Assembly: GCA_938084135.1 (NCBI GenBank)
Contig: CALKDS010000006.1
Span: 1 to 62,831, forward strand
Direction: 5' to 3'
From: an uncultured Flavobacteriales bacterium
GTDB lineage: Bacteria; Bacteroidota; Bacteroidia; Flavobacteriales; Schleiferiaceae
Length of the DNA stretch: 62,831 bases
Both the position numbers and the translations under genes were made by a program. Shown piece by piece: positions 30,450 through 38,922 of this stretch (its first letter is position 1; every line of letters starts with the position of its first letter). The notes under the pieces are model-generated. The model searched no databases and had not been told where the DNA came from. It saw only the letters and a program-made list of their open reading frames with translations.

Positions 30450-31324
30450 ACTTTTAATTCTTTATCAAGAATTCTCAATGTCTTTAAGTGATACTCTACT
30501 AATAAATTCACTGGCTTAGCTTGAGTACGACCATAATTTATGTTAAGCTGTGAACATTGCTCTTTTAATAAAGATTCAAAGGCTTTTGCAACAGAGCCCA
30601 CAAAGTTAACAGGAACACCAGTTCTTACTTCACTGAAGCACAACACATGAATTTCTAAGAATTTTTTAAAGCCATCATTTATTATCTTTTTTATATAGGG
30701 ATGGTTGGAATGCGCACCAGCAAATTTTGAGAATGCCGCTAAATAAACATTTGCGTGTTCTTGATTGTATACTTTATCTAAAATTTCTTCTTTTGAGGTT
30801 TTATATAAGTTTGTAAAGTCAGTGCTTAACTCTTTAGGCATTATACCATAAATCCAATCTGCACAAAGCCTCTTCCCGATGGAACTAGCGGACCCTTCAT
30901 CCCCAAGAATGTAGGCTAAAGCAGGCACTTTTTCGAGAATTTGTTTACCATCAAAATAGCATGAATTAGATCCTGTACCCAATATACATACGACATGCGG
31001 GCAATTGTCATAAGTGGCAAATGCTGCGGCTTTAAGATCGTGGTCAACATTGATTAGAGAATTTCTAAACACAGATCGTAAGCCATTAAAAATTATTTTG
31101 TTGAACTCTTTGGAGCTACATCCGGCACCGTAGAACCATATTTGCTCAACGCTTTCTGCTATTTTAGAAATATCAGAATGATTATTGAGTGTTTCTCCTA
31201 TAAAATCAGCTGAATGAAAATAGGGATTAAATCCCATTAAAGACCACCTTGAGACCTCTGTGCCCTGTTGATCTAAACATATCCAATCAGCTTTTGTTGA
31301 GCCGCTTTCAATAATTAATATCAT
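30446..31324 (-). CDS. BadF/BadG-type ATPase, putative sugar (glucose or GlcNAc) kinase
   Basis: 292 residues with the ASKHA fold. Phosphate-1 loop ESGSTKADW (residues 6-14), phosphate-2 loop CILGTGSNSCYFDG, and LGDEGSASSIGK, which is typical of the N-acetylglucosamine kinase group. Members of this family phosphorylate GlcNAc or glucosamine. Here it sits between GAPDH and beta-PGM in a maltose-use operon, where the missing step is phosphorylation of the free glucose released by the phosphorylase. I therefore infer a glucokinase role; the sequence alone does not prove it. Confidence 0.75.
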   Translation of the reverse strand: MILIIESGSTKADWICLDQQGTEVSRWSLMGFNPYFHSADFIGETLNNHSDISKIAESVEQIWFYGAGCSSKEFNKIIFNGLRSVFRNSLINVDHDLKAAAFATYDNCPHVVCILGTGSNSCYFDGKQILEKVPALAYILGDEGSASSIGKRLCADWIYGIMPKELSTDFTNLYKTSKEEILDKVYNQEHANVYLAAFSKFAGAHSNHPYIKKIINDGFKKFLEIHVLCFSEVRTGVPVNFVGSVAKAFESLLKEQCSQLNINYGRTQAKPVNLLVEYHLKTLRILDKELKV

Positions 31325-31334
31325 CTAGATTATT

Positions 31335-32327
31335 TCAAAGGTTTACAAAATGTTCTGTCATATCCGCCATTCTTGCAGAGTACCCAGCTTCATTATCATA
31401 CCAACCCATAATTTTTATTAGATTTTCGTTTGCTGAGGTTATCCCAGAATCAAAAATACATGAATGGGGATTCCCAATTATATCAGAGGAGACTATAGGG
31501 TCTTCTGTATATTCCATAACTCCTTCTAAATAAGAATCAGCAGCAGTTTTCATAGCTAAATTCACTTCTTCTTTTGTTACATTACGATTTAGTTCTACTG
31601 TAATATCTGTTGCGGAGCCAGTAATTACAGGAACACGAATGGCATACCCATCTAACTTCCCTTTTAGCTCTGGAAGTACTAAACCAACGGCCTTTGCCGC
31701 ACCCGTTGTTGTTGGAATCATATTGACTGCTGCGGCTCTAGCTCGGCGCAAATCTTTATGCGGAGCATCTTGAATACTTTGATCATTTGTATAAGCATGA
31801 ACAGTAAGCATATAACCTTTTTTGACTCCAAAATTATCATTTAGGACTTTCATCATTGGAGCGAGACAATTTGTAGTGCATGAGGCATTACTAAAGCTTT
31901 TGTCAGTATTTGTCAATAGATGATCGTTTACGCCGAGAACAATAGTTTTAACATTTTCTTTTGCTGGAGCGGATAGGCCTACTTTTTTTGCGCCTGCGGT
32001 AATATGCATTTCAAGCTGTTCCTTAGAAGTAAATAGACCTGTAGATTCAATAACCATATCAATTCCTAATTTGCCCCAAGGAAGCTCGGATGGATTCCTA
32101 ACTGCAGTAATTATAATTTCTTTACCATTAACAATTAAACTATTTGGAGTGTAATCTACCGAACCTGGAAAGACTCCATGGGCACTGTCATATTTTAAAA
32201 GATGCGCGAGAGTTGCAGTATCCGTTAAGTCATTTATGGCTATAACATCAAGTGATGATTTATTTAAAATATTACGAAATGTCAAGCGACCAATACGCCC
32301 AAATCCATTAATTGCAATTTTTTTCAT
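31335..32327 (-). CDS. gap: Glyceraldehyde-3-phosphate dehydrogenase, type I
   Basis: 330 residues. NAD site INGFGRIGRL with D33 (INDLTD), which suggests NAD preference. Catalytic C150 in SNASCTTNCLAP. A C-terminal KIMGWYDNEAGYSARM strand completes the type I signature. It is part of the seven-gene unit, 23 bp after pfkA. Its presence inside a polysaccharide locus indicates that it may be a second, sugar-induced copy rather than the main enzyme, which cannot be checked from this window. Confidence 0.95.
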   Translation of the reverse strand: MKKIAINGFGRIGRLTFRNILNKSSLDVIAINDLTDTATLAHLLKYDSAHGVFPGSVDYTPNSLIVNGKEIIITAVRNPSELPWGKLGIDMVIESTGLFTSKEQLEMHITAGAKKVGLSAPAKENVKTIVLGVNDHLLTNTDKSFSNASCTTNCLAPMMKVLNDNFGVKKGYMLTVHAYTNDQSIQDAPHKDLRRARAAAVNMIPTTTGAAKAVGLVLPELKGKLDGYAIRVPVITGSATDITVELNRNVTKEEVNLAMKTAADSYLEGVMEYTEDPIVSSDIIGNPHSCIFDSGITSANENLIKIMGWYDNEAGYSARMADMTEHFVNL

Positions 32328-32350
32328 GTCTTGATTTATAATTTAAATTA

Positions 32351-33328
32351 TTAAGTTGATAAAATCTTTGCTATCCTTCTAAGCTCAATGTCTATGGGTG
32401 CTTTATTATAAATGGCTTGTTGCAAAAATGTATATTCAAGTTTATTATTTAGTAGACCAACCATAACATCTGACTTATCATTAAGTATCCCTTCCACTGC
32501 GGCAACCCCCATAATACTCGCATTTACCCGGTCCAGCGTTGTTGGTGAGCCTCCACGTTGAACATGGCCTAAAATTGTGACTTTAATATCCATATTTGGA
32601 TATTTAGAAAGAATTTCTGAAGAGATTTCAAATGGAGTTCCTAATCTATTTCCTTCAGCGACAACAATTATGTTGCTTATTTTTTTATTTTCTGCACCGC
32701 GCTGAACTGAATCAAGGAGTTCATCTATCGAAGTATTCATCTCAGGCAGAATTATTTCTAATGCACCTGTAGCGACACCAGCGCTTAAAGCAATGAACCC
32801 AGCATCTCGACCCATTACTTCGACTATAAACAATCTATTATGGCTATTTGCGGTATCCCTAATCTTGTCGATACAATTAATTACGGTATTAGTTGCTGTG
32901 TCATAACCAATAGTAAAGTCAGTTCCAAAAAGATCATTATCTATGGTGCCGGGAATCCCTATTACCGGGATCCTAAATTCTTCATGTAAAAGGTGCGCCC
33001 CGGTAAATGTTCCGTCTCCTCCAATAACAATGAGACCATTAACCCCATGAGATTTAAGATTTTTTGCTGCTTTTTCTCTACCTTCTTTTGTTTTAAATAA
33101 ACTACTTCGGGCTGACTTTAATACCGTTCCTCCTTGAGCAAGTATGCCTTTAACACTTTTAGAATCTAATTCAGCAAACGAGTTTTCTATTAGTCCATCA
33201 TATCCACGAGACACTCCATAAATTTTTTTCTTATAAAATATAGCTGTTCTAACAACCGCTCTAATTGCGGCATTCATTCCCGGAGCATCCCCGCCAGAGG
33301 TTAAAACAGCTATATTTTTTATGGACAT
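32351..33328 (-). CDS. pfkA: ATP-dependent 6-phosphofructokinase
   Basis: 325 residues of the group A PFK. ATP site SGGDAPGMNAAIRAVVR (11-27) and GGDGT (103-107); the Gly after GGD in this loop is the usual sign of ATP rather than pyrophosphate use. Catalytic base D130 in GTIDNDLFGTD. The fructose-6-phosphate site is in EVMGRDAGFIAL and HVQRGGSPTTLDR. It is the first gene of the maltodextrin unit, with a TATCTTTG promoter 17 nt upstream, and is divergent from the Nudix-type regulator. Confidence 0.95.
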   Translation of the reverse strand: MSIKNIAVLTSGGDAPGMNAAIRAVVRTAIFYKKKIYGVSRGYDGLIENSFAELDSKSVKGILAQGGTVLKSARSSLFKTKEGREKAAKNLKSHGVNGLIVIGGDGTFTGAHLLHEEFRIPVIGIPGTIDNDLFGTDFTIGYDTATNTVINCIDKIRDTANSHNRLFIVEVMGRDAGFIALSAGVATGALEIILPEMNTSIDELLDSVQRGAENKKISNIIVVAEGNRLGTPFEISSEILSKYPNMDIKVTILGHVQRGGSPTTLDRVNASIMGVAAVEGILNDKSDVMVGLLNNKLEYTFLQQAIYNKAPIDIELRRIAKILST

Positions 33329-33345
33329 AAAAAAAAATTAGTAAC

Positions 33346-33353
33346 CAAAGATA
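33346..33353 (-). promoter_or_regulatory. -7 element of the maltodextrin/glycolysis operon
   Basis: TATCTTTG, exact TAnnTTTG match, 17 nt before the pfkA ATG. This gives a leader of about 12 nt for the whole seven-gene transcript. Confidence 0.55.
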
Positions 33354-33401
33354 GTGTATAATTTACCCTAACTGAAAAGATGGAATAGTAAGTGTATTAA
33401 T

Positions 33402-33409
33402 TACATTTG
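33402..33409 (+). promoter_or_regulatory. -7 element of the Nudix regulator-transporter unit
   Basis: TACATTTG, exact match, 9 nt before ATG 33419. It is divergent from the pfkA promoter; the two -7 boxes are 48 bp apart, room enough for one shared operator. Confidence 0.55.
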
Positions 33410-33418
33410 TGACAACAT

Positions 33419-34105
33419 ATGATAAATCCTAATATTTCTGTTGACTGCGTTGTTTTCGGTTTTGATGGCCAAAATTTAAATGTTCTTTTGATTGAGCAAA
33501 AAGATGTGGGCCAAATGAGGAAATTTGCACTTCCTGGTGATCATTTAGAGGAAGATGAAGATTTAGATACTGCAGCTCAGCGAGTATTAAAAGAAATAAC
33601 AAGCTTAAGTGGACTTTATTTGAGACAAAGCGGAGCATTTGGGGACCCAGATAGAGTTAAAAACATCAAAGACTTGCCATGGCTTCAAAGTAATAGAAGC
33701 AACCCTGAAGCGCGGGTTATTACAATTGCCTATTATGCACTTGTTAAAATGGAGGACTTTAATCCATCAGCTTCAAGTTTTGCAGAGCGAGTCTTTTGGC
33801 AGAGCGCCCATAACATTCCAGAACTGGCATTTGATCACTCTAAAATTGTTAAGACGGCTCTTAGCACTCTGAGACAAGAAGTTAGTGAATTAAGAGTAGG
33901 CCATGAGTTACTTCCTGAGAAATTCACCTTAACACAGGTTCAATCCTTACATGAGTCGATATTAAACTCGTCTTTTGACAAAAGAAACTTTAGAAAGAAA
34001 GCACTAAATGATTCTTGGGTCATTCCATTAGATGAGAAGCAAACAGGAGTGTTTCATAAGCCAGCCAGACTTTATTCGTGGAATAAGGATCGATTATCTA
34101 TTTAA
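33419..34105 (+). CDS. Nudix-like transcriptional regulator with dead Nudix box
   Basis: 228 residues: an N-terminal Nudix fold (about 5-150) and a C-terminal winged-helix region (about 155-228, LLPEKFTLTQVQSLHESIL then FRKKAL). The Nudix box G-x5-E-x7-REUxEExGU is spoilt: after G40 the metal-binding residues read D46, then Q54-R55 in place of Arg-Glu, K58-E59 in place of Glu-Glu, and T61 in place of Gly. It should therefore not hydrolyse. This architecture is that of the NrtR/AraR group, sugar- or ADP-ribose-responsive repressors; AraR-type Nudix factors control pentose use in Bacteroidota. Its site next to the maltodextrin genes makes it their likely regulator. Confidence 0.85.
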   Translation: MINPNISVDCVVFGFDGQNLNVLLIEQKDVGQMRKFALPGDHLEEDEDLDTAAQRVLKEITSLSGLYLRQSGAFGDPDRVKNIKDLPWLQSNRSNPEARVITIAYYALVKMEDFNPSASSFAERVFWQSAHNIPELAFDHSKIVKTALSTLRQEVSELRVGHELLPEKFTLTQVQSLHESILNSSFDKRNFRKKALNDSWVIPLDEKQTGVFHKPARLYSWNKDRLSI

Positions 34106-34112
34106 AGTTAAA

Positions 34113-35492
34113 ATGGAATCAGCCATAACCCCCCCCAGGCTCCCGTTTTTCCAAATTTGGAATATGAGCTTTGGATTCTTGGGCATCCAATTTGGATTTG
34201 CCTTGCAAGGTGGATTCATGAGTAGAATATTTCAAAATTTAGGAGCTACGGAACAAGAAATTCCTATGCTTTGGATTGCAGCACCACTGACAGGTTTAAT
34301 TATTCAACCCATTATAGGGTATTTAAGTGATAATACATGGAGTGTTCGATGGGGTAGGCGAAGACCATTTTTTTTAATTGGTGCTATACTGGCTAGCATA
34401 ACATTATTTTTCATCCCCCATAGTCCGACTTTATGGATTGCTGCTGGAGGGCTTTGGGTATTAGACGCATCAATTAATATCTCTATGGAGCCTTTTAGAG
34501 CTCTAGTTGCTGATAAACTTCCAGATTCTCAAAGAAGTTTTGGTTTTGTAATGCAAACTTTGATAATCGGAATAGGTACATGGGCAGCCTCTAGCTTACC
34601 GCTTATTGTAAGTAAAATGGGTATTAGTAATGTTTCAGTCCCAGGTGAAGTTCCCATGTCGGTCAAAGTAGCTTTTGCAATTGGCGCATCGATTTTTTTA
34701 ATCACTATTCTTTATACTGTATTCACCACAGACGAGTATCCTCCTGATGATCTTAAAGAATTTAATAGAAGGAGAAAAGAGAAATTGAAGTTCAGAAAGT
34801 TGATATTAGAATTATTTAATAATATTAGAACAATGCCAATTACCATGAGAAAACTTGGGTTGGTTCAGTTTTTTTCTTGGTTTGCTTTTTTTAGTATGTG
34901 GTCTTTGGCAACTCCAGCCTTAACAGATCACGTCTTCAATTCACCTAAACCTGATAAAATTGAATACAGTATAGCAACTGAATTACAAAAAACAAATTAC
35001 GAGGTTGCAGATAAGGCATACAATGATGCTGCAGATCAAGTCGGAGCATACATGGGTTACTATGGATTAAGTTCAATGCTATTTGCTCTTGCTTTAACTT
35101 TCTACACCTCGAGAAATGGAATTAATAGGAAATTATTACATGTTTTCTCTTTATTAGCGGGTGCAATAGGCTTTTTAAGTATGTATTGGATAAATGATTC
35201 AATGTTTCTTTTAGTTAGTTTTATTTTAATTGGCTTCTCTTGGGGATCAGTTTTAAGCATGCCATATGCCATGCTTAGCTCATTTATTGACTCAAATAAA
35301 ATGGGACTATTCATGGGAATATTTAATGTTTTCATTGTGCTTCCGCAAATTTTAGCTGCGAAGGCATTGAATCCTATTTATAGTATTTTAGGACCAGGAG
35401 CAATACATGCTATGATCTTGGCAGGTATTTGTTTGATTTTGGCAGCGGCATCCACAATGTGGATTACCGAAGAAAAAGCAATTCGTGGTTAA
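34113..35492 (+). CDS. MFS maltose/maltodextrin transporter (MalT-like)
   Basis: 459 residues from ATG 34113; an earlier in-frame start at 34032 would overlap the regulator gene by 74 bp. Twelve membrane helices. The N-terminal wording FQIWNMSFGFLGIQFGFALQ and PIIGYLSDNTWSVRWGRRRPFFLIGA belongs to the sucrose/maltose proton-symporter branch of the MFS (SLC45-like, Shewanella MalT type). Only 7 bp separate it from the regulator gene. It should import maltose for the cytoplasmic phosphorylase. Confidence 0.85.
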   Translation: MESAITPPRLPFFQIWNMSFGFLGIQFGFALQGGFMSRIFQNLGATEQEIPMLWIAAPLTGLIIQPIIGYLSDNTWSVRWGRRRPFFLIGAILASITLFFIPHSPTLWIAAGGLWVLDASINISMEPFRALVADKLPDSQRSFGFVMQTLIIGIGTWAASSLPLIVSKMGISNVSVPGEVPMSVKVAFAIGASIFLITILYTVFTTDEYPPDDLKEFNRRRKEKLKFRKLILELFNNIRTMPITMRKLGLVQFFSWFAFFSMWSLATPALTDHVFNSPKPDKIEYSIATELQKTNYEVADKAYNDAADQVGAYMGYYGLSSMLFALALTFYTSRNGINRKLLHVFSLLAGAIGFLSMYWINDSMFLLVSFILIGFSWGSVLSMPYAMLSSFIDSNKMGLFMGIFNVFIVLPQILAAKALNPIYSILGPGAIHAMILAGICLILAAASTMWITEEKAIRG

Positions 35493-35500
35493 ATAACATA

Positions 35501-35531
35501 AAAAAGGGCGCTTTAAATAAGCGCCCTTTTT
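35501..35531. terminator. Bidirectional terminator, transporter / cspA
   Basis: AAAAAGGGCGCTT (35501-35513) pairs perfectly with AAGCGCCCTTTTT (35519-35531) around a 5-nt loop. T runs on both strands fit the two convergent genes. Confidence 0.9.
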
Positions 35532-35552
35532 GATCTAATTTAAGATATTAAC

Positions 35553-35744
35553 TTAAAGCTTGCGAACATTAGATGCTTGCAGGCCGCGTTTACCTTCTTT
35601 TAATTCAAACTCTACTTCATCGCCATCAGCAATTGGTTCGAGTGTTCCTGTGATGTGAACGAAGAAATCGCCTTCGCCATCGTTATCCTTTATAAAACCA
35701 AAACCTTTGGTTGCATCGAAGAATTTTACTGTTCCGTTTTTCAT
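35553..35744 (-). CDS. cspA: Cold-shock domain protein
   Basis: 63 residues, the whole of one cold-shock domain. RNP1 is KGFGFI (residues 13-18) and RNP2 is DFFVHI. A nucleic-acid chaperone that melts RNA structure. The exact member of the Csp family cannot be set. TTTCTTTG about 30 nt upstream resembles a -7 box. Confidence 0.92.
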   Translation of the reverse strand: MKNGTVKFFDATKGFGFIKDNDGEGDFFVHITGTLEPIADGDEVEFELKEGKRGLQASNVRKL

Positions 35745-35836
35745 TTTATTTGGAGATCTGAGAAATTAATGGGTGCAAAGAAAAGTCTTTTTTCGGAATT
35801 GACACTAATAAATTTTTAAAATAACTCTTTTACACT

Positions 35837-36277
35837 CTATTTAAATTCTCTTTTCTCTGTAATTAAGACTGTGCTATCTAGAGATATCACTCTTATTTTG
35901 TCTCCCTTTGATAATGAATTAGAGCATAAACAATCCCAAGAAACCCCATCAATTTTTGCATAAAAATGTTCGTTTGGATTCACATTATTTTCGACAACAC
36001 TATGTTTTCCTATCATACCATCAGCATTTGTTTTGGCTCCATTAGCTTGCAAATATTTTTTAAATACAGGTCGAATGGATATCAATGAAATTCCGCCACC
36101 GATTATAAATGCTAAAAGTTGATAGATTGGCTCCCCGCCAAATCGAGCTGTAGCGGAAGCTAAAAATGCTCCAACAGCAATGCTAGCAAGGAAAAACCCT
36201 GGGGTAAACATTTCAAGAACTAAAAGGATCACTCCAACTGCGAACCAGATTGTAACGGGGAAAATAGATTCCATCAT
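35837..36277 (-). CDS. NfeD-like short membrane protein
   Basis: 146 residues. An N-terminal hydrophobic part with three or four helices (IWFAVGVILLVLEMFTPGFFLASIAVGAFL) is followed by a C-terminal OB-fold domain (about 85-146, MIGKHSVVENNVNPNEHFYAKIDGVSWDC). This is the short NfeD type that partners SPFH proteins in membrane microdomains. The SPFH gene is upstream on the same strand, with an MFS gene between. A TAAATTTA box ends 4 nt before the first of two adjacent ATGs. Confidence 0.8.
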   Translation of the reverse strand: MMESIFPVTIWFAVGVILLVLEMFTPGFFLASIAVGAFLASATARFGGEPIYQLLAFIIGGGISLISIRPVFKKYLQANGAKTNADGMIGKHSVVENNVNPNEHFYAKIDGVSWDCLCSNSLSKGDKIRVISLDSTVLITEKREFK

Positions 36278-36281
36278 AAGT

Positions 36282-36289
36282 TAAATTTA
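36282..36289 (-). promoter_or_regulatory. Candidate leaderless -7 box of the NfeD-like gene
   Basis: TAAATTTA on the minus strand, seven of eight to TAnnTTTG, 4 nt (ACTT) before ATG 36277. The local sequence is AT-rich, so a chance match is possible. Confidence 0.35.
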
Positions 36290-36293
36290 AGGA

Positions 36294-37517
36294 TTATATG
36301 GGATTACCCGTTGTATATTTTGATCCTTTTCTTAAAATCAAGAATAAGCATATCGCCACTAGAACCGCCCCAGTTACAAATGGGGCTCCGGGAAAGTATA
36401 TAGGTGCATTTTCGGCAGTAAAATATGCAAAAATGGAAGTCATCATTAGTGGTCCAATTATTCCTGTTGCTGCCATCATACTGGTTATGGCTCCCTGAAG
36501 TTGCCCTTGCTCATTAGCTGGTATTTGATTAGAGAGAATACCCTGTATTGCAGGTCCTGCAATTCCACCGAGAGAGTATGGTATTATGAAGCAGAGTAAC
36601 ATCCAGCCCTCGCTTGCCATCGAAAATAATAAGCACCCACAAATATTAAAGATTATTCCAATTATCATAGTATTGTATTCTCCTATTTTCGGAATAATTA
36701 TTCGAATGAATAAGCCCTGGACAAGAGCACTCATGATTCCAACTAGTCCTAAAGAGTATCCGACCATACTTTCAGACCAATTAAATTTTTCCATTGAAAA
36801 ATATGTCCAAGTGCCTTGGATGGCGTGCGATGCAAGATAAATAAAAGTTAAAGCTCCTATGAGCCCCGCAACACTTGGATATCGTTTTAATGCTAATAGC
36901 GCACCTAGAGGATTCGCTCTTGACCATTCAAATTCACGTCGGTTTTCTTTAGTGAGAGACTCTGGCAGAATAAAATAACCATATGTCAGATTTAAAAAAG
37001 TCACCAAAGCTGCGGCATAAAAAGGCACACGAGGTCCTATTTCACCCAAAAGACCTCCTGTAACAGGGCCGATTATAAATCCTAAACCGAATGCAGCGCC
37101 AAGCAAACCAAAATTCTGAGCCCTTTTTTCTGCAGAACTAACATCTGCTATATATGCGGCGCCAGTTGTAAAAGACGCACCAAAAACCCCTGCTATTATC
37201 CTTGCTAAAAACAGCCAGCCTATGGACGGTGCGACTGCTAAAACTAAATAATCCAATCCGAAGCCCAGTAATGATAATAATAATATGGGCCTTCGTCCAT
37301 ACTTATCACTTAATGCTCCCACAATCGGAGCACATAGGAATTGCACAAGAGCGTAAGACGCGATTAACCAACCGCCATATCGCGAGGCTTCCGAAATACT
37401 ACCACCTGTCAATTCTTGGATCAGGGCCGGAATTACCGGAATAATAATTCCAAGACCAATTACGTCTAATAAAAGTGTAATGAATACGAATCCTACTGCG
37501 GCTTTACGGTTTTTCAA
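36294..37517 (-). CDS. MFS transporter of the TetA (multidrug/tetracycline) type
   Basis: 407 residues starting at TTG 37517; no better in-frame start lies upstream, and the first residues (KNRKAAVGFVFITLLLDVIG) match the usual start of this family. Twelve helices. The signature DVIGLGIIIPVIPALI and the loop GALSDKYGRRPILLLSLLG between helices 2 and 3 define the DHA1 drug:proton antiporters, TetA branch. Many such genes in marine Bacteroidota are house copies with unknown substrates, so tetracycline resistance should not be assumed. It lies between SPFH and NfeD genes on one strand. Confidence 0.85.
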   Translation of the reverse strand: MKNRKAAVGFVFITLLLDVIGLGIIIPVIPALIQELTGGSISEASRYGGWLIASYALVQFLCAPIVGALSDKYGRRPILLLSLLGFGLDYLVLAVAPSIGWLFLARIIAGVFGASFTTGAAYIADVSSAEKRAQNFGLLGAAFGLGFIIGPVTGGLLGEIGPRVPFYAAALVTFLNLTYGYFILPESLTKENRREFEWSRANPLGALLALKRYPSVAGLIGALTFIYLASHAIQGTWTYFSMEKFNWSESMVGYSLGLVGIMSALVQGLFIRIIIPKIGEYNTMIIGIIFNICGCLLFSMASEGWMLLCFIIPYSLGGIAGPAIQGILSNQIPANEQGQLQGAITSMMAATGIIGPLMMTSIFAYFTAENAPIYFPGAPFVTGAVLVAICLFLILRKGSKYTTGNPI

Positions 37518-37582
37518 ATGAAAAATTCGTTATGAATGTCGACTCTAGATACTGGGAAACCCCAAAAATTAATTCTTTCAAT

Positions 37583-38569
37583 TTATGAATTACCCCCAAG
37601 GATATTTTTTATCCCACCTAATGAACTTAAAACCCCAGAGGCTTCGTATGGCAGATATACAGTTTTATTGTCTTTACCTGAAGTCATTTCTTGAAGAGTT
37701 TCTAAATACCTCTGAGCTATTAGATATTGAACTGGATCTCCTGAAAAGGCCTTGATTTCCTCGGAAACTAATTTTATTGCTTTAGCTTCTCCTTGTGCAA
37801 TTTTAATTCGAGATTCCGCTGCTCCTTCAGCTTCAAGTATGGCAGCTCTTTTTTCTCCTTCAGCACGTTGAATATCTGATTCACGTTGTCCTTCTGCTGT
37901 AAGAATTTGACTTGTTTTTTCTCCTTCAGCTTCCAATATTGTCGCACGACGATCACGTTCAGCGCGCATTTGTTTCTCCATTGCTTCACGAATCCCTTGA
38001 GGGGGGTTTATATCCTGCAGTTCTACCCGGTTAACTTTGACTCCCCATTTATTTGTGGCATCATCAAGAATCGTTCTGAGCTTGGTATTAATGGTGTCAC
38101 GACTCGATAGCGACTGGTCTAGATCTAATTCACCTACTACATTTCTTAATGTTGTTTGTGTCAGCTTTTCAATAGCGCTTGGCAAATTCCCAATTTCATA
38201 AACTGACTTTATTGGGTCCATTATTTGGAAATAGATCAAAGCATTAATTTCTGTTACGACATTATCCTTCGTAATAACATTTTGTTTTGGAAAGTCATAT
38301 ACATTTTCACGCAAGTCAATTCGATCTTGCATTTTAAAAATAGGAATGATTTCACCATTGAACCCGCTCTCGCTGTATCGCCAGGAAATCTGTCTTGGCT
38401 GATCAATTATTGGAATTATAATGTTAATCCCTGATTCCAAAGTTTTGTGGTATTTTCCAAGACGTTCTACAATCATAGCTTCAGATTGTTTCACAATACG
38501 GATCCCTTTCGCTAGAAGGAAAATGACGAAAATCGAAAGAAAAGATAAGATTATGAGGCTTTGAAACAT
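37583..38569 (-). CDS. SPFH/stomatin-family membrane protein (QmcA-like)
   Basis: 328 residues. One N-terminal membrane anchor (LSFLSIFVIFLLAKGIRIV), then the SPFH domain (IVERLGKYHKTLESGINIIIPIID; NVITKDNVVTEINALIYFQI). Next comes a long alanine- and glutamate-rich helix with repeats such as ILEAEGEKTSQILTAEGQ and GEKRAAILEAEGAAES (about 205-265). Such proteins form large rings or scaffolds that organise membrane domains and control FtsH-type proteases. An NfeD partner is encoded two genes on. Confidence 0.9.
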   Translation of the reverse strand: MFQSLIILSFLSIFVIFLLAKGIRIVKQSEAMIVERLGKYHKTLESGINIIIPIIDQPRQISWRYSESGFNGEIIPIFKMQDRIDLRENVYDFPKQNVITKDNVVTEINALIYFQIMDPIKSVYEIGNLPSAIEKLTQTTLRNVVGELDLDQSLSSRDTINTKLRTILDDATNKWGVKVNRVELQDINPPQGIREAMEKQMRAERDRRATILEAEGEKTSQILTAEGQRESDIQRAEGEKRAAILEAEGAAESRIKIAQGEAKAIKLVSEEIKAFSGDPVQYLIAQRYLETLQEMTSGKDNKTVYLPYEASGVLSSLGGIKNILGGNS

Positions 38570-38631
38570 GGAATTTGATATTAAAAATTTAGATTAAGAA
38601 GATACAAAATTGGGAGATAGAAAATGAAACA

Positions 38632-38922
38632 TTATTTGTCGACAACCTTTGGTACTTTGAAATAATCAGAGTCAGCTCCAGGTGCATTTTTCATTGCTTG
38701 GTCGTGGTCAATACTAGAATTGGCATGATCTTCCCTTAAAACGTTTTCAGAATTAGTCATGTAGATAAGAGGTTCTATGTTTTTTAAATCAAGTTTATCT
38801 ATGATTGCTATGAAATCTAAAATCTTACTAAGATCGTGCTTCATACTAATAGATTCGGAAGTGCTTAATTCAAGCCTAGAGAGGTGAGCTAGATTTTGAA
38901 TATCGTCATCAGTTATTTTCAT
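38632..38922 (-). CDS. gatC: Glu-tRNA(Gln)/Asp-tRNA(Asn) amidotransferase subunit C
   Basis: 96 residues, full length for GatC. Motifs: ITDDDIQNLAHLSRLELS at the start and VLREDHANSS with FKVPKVVDK at the end, the wrapping segment that holds GatA and GatB together. GatA and GatB are not in the window. The start overlaps the stop of the PlsC-like gene by 4 bp, so it is translated after it. Confidence 0.88.
   Translation of the reverse strand: MKITDDDIQNLAHLSRLELSTSESISMKHDLSKILDFIAIIDKLDLKNIEPLIYMTNSENVLREDHANSSIDHDQAMKNAPGADSDYFKVPKVVDK

Noticed and set aside
36294-37517. A tetracycline-resistance gene
   Set aside because: The TetA-branch motifs only show the transporter type; there is no TetR partner or mobile context.
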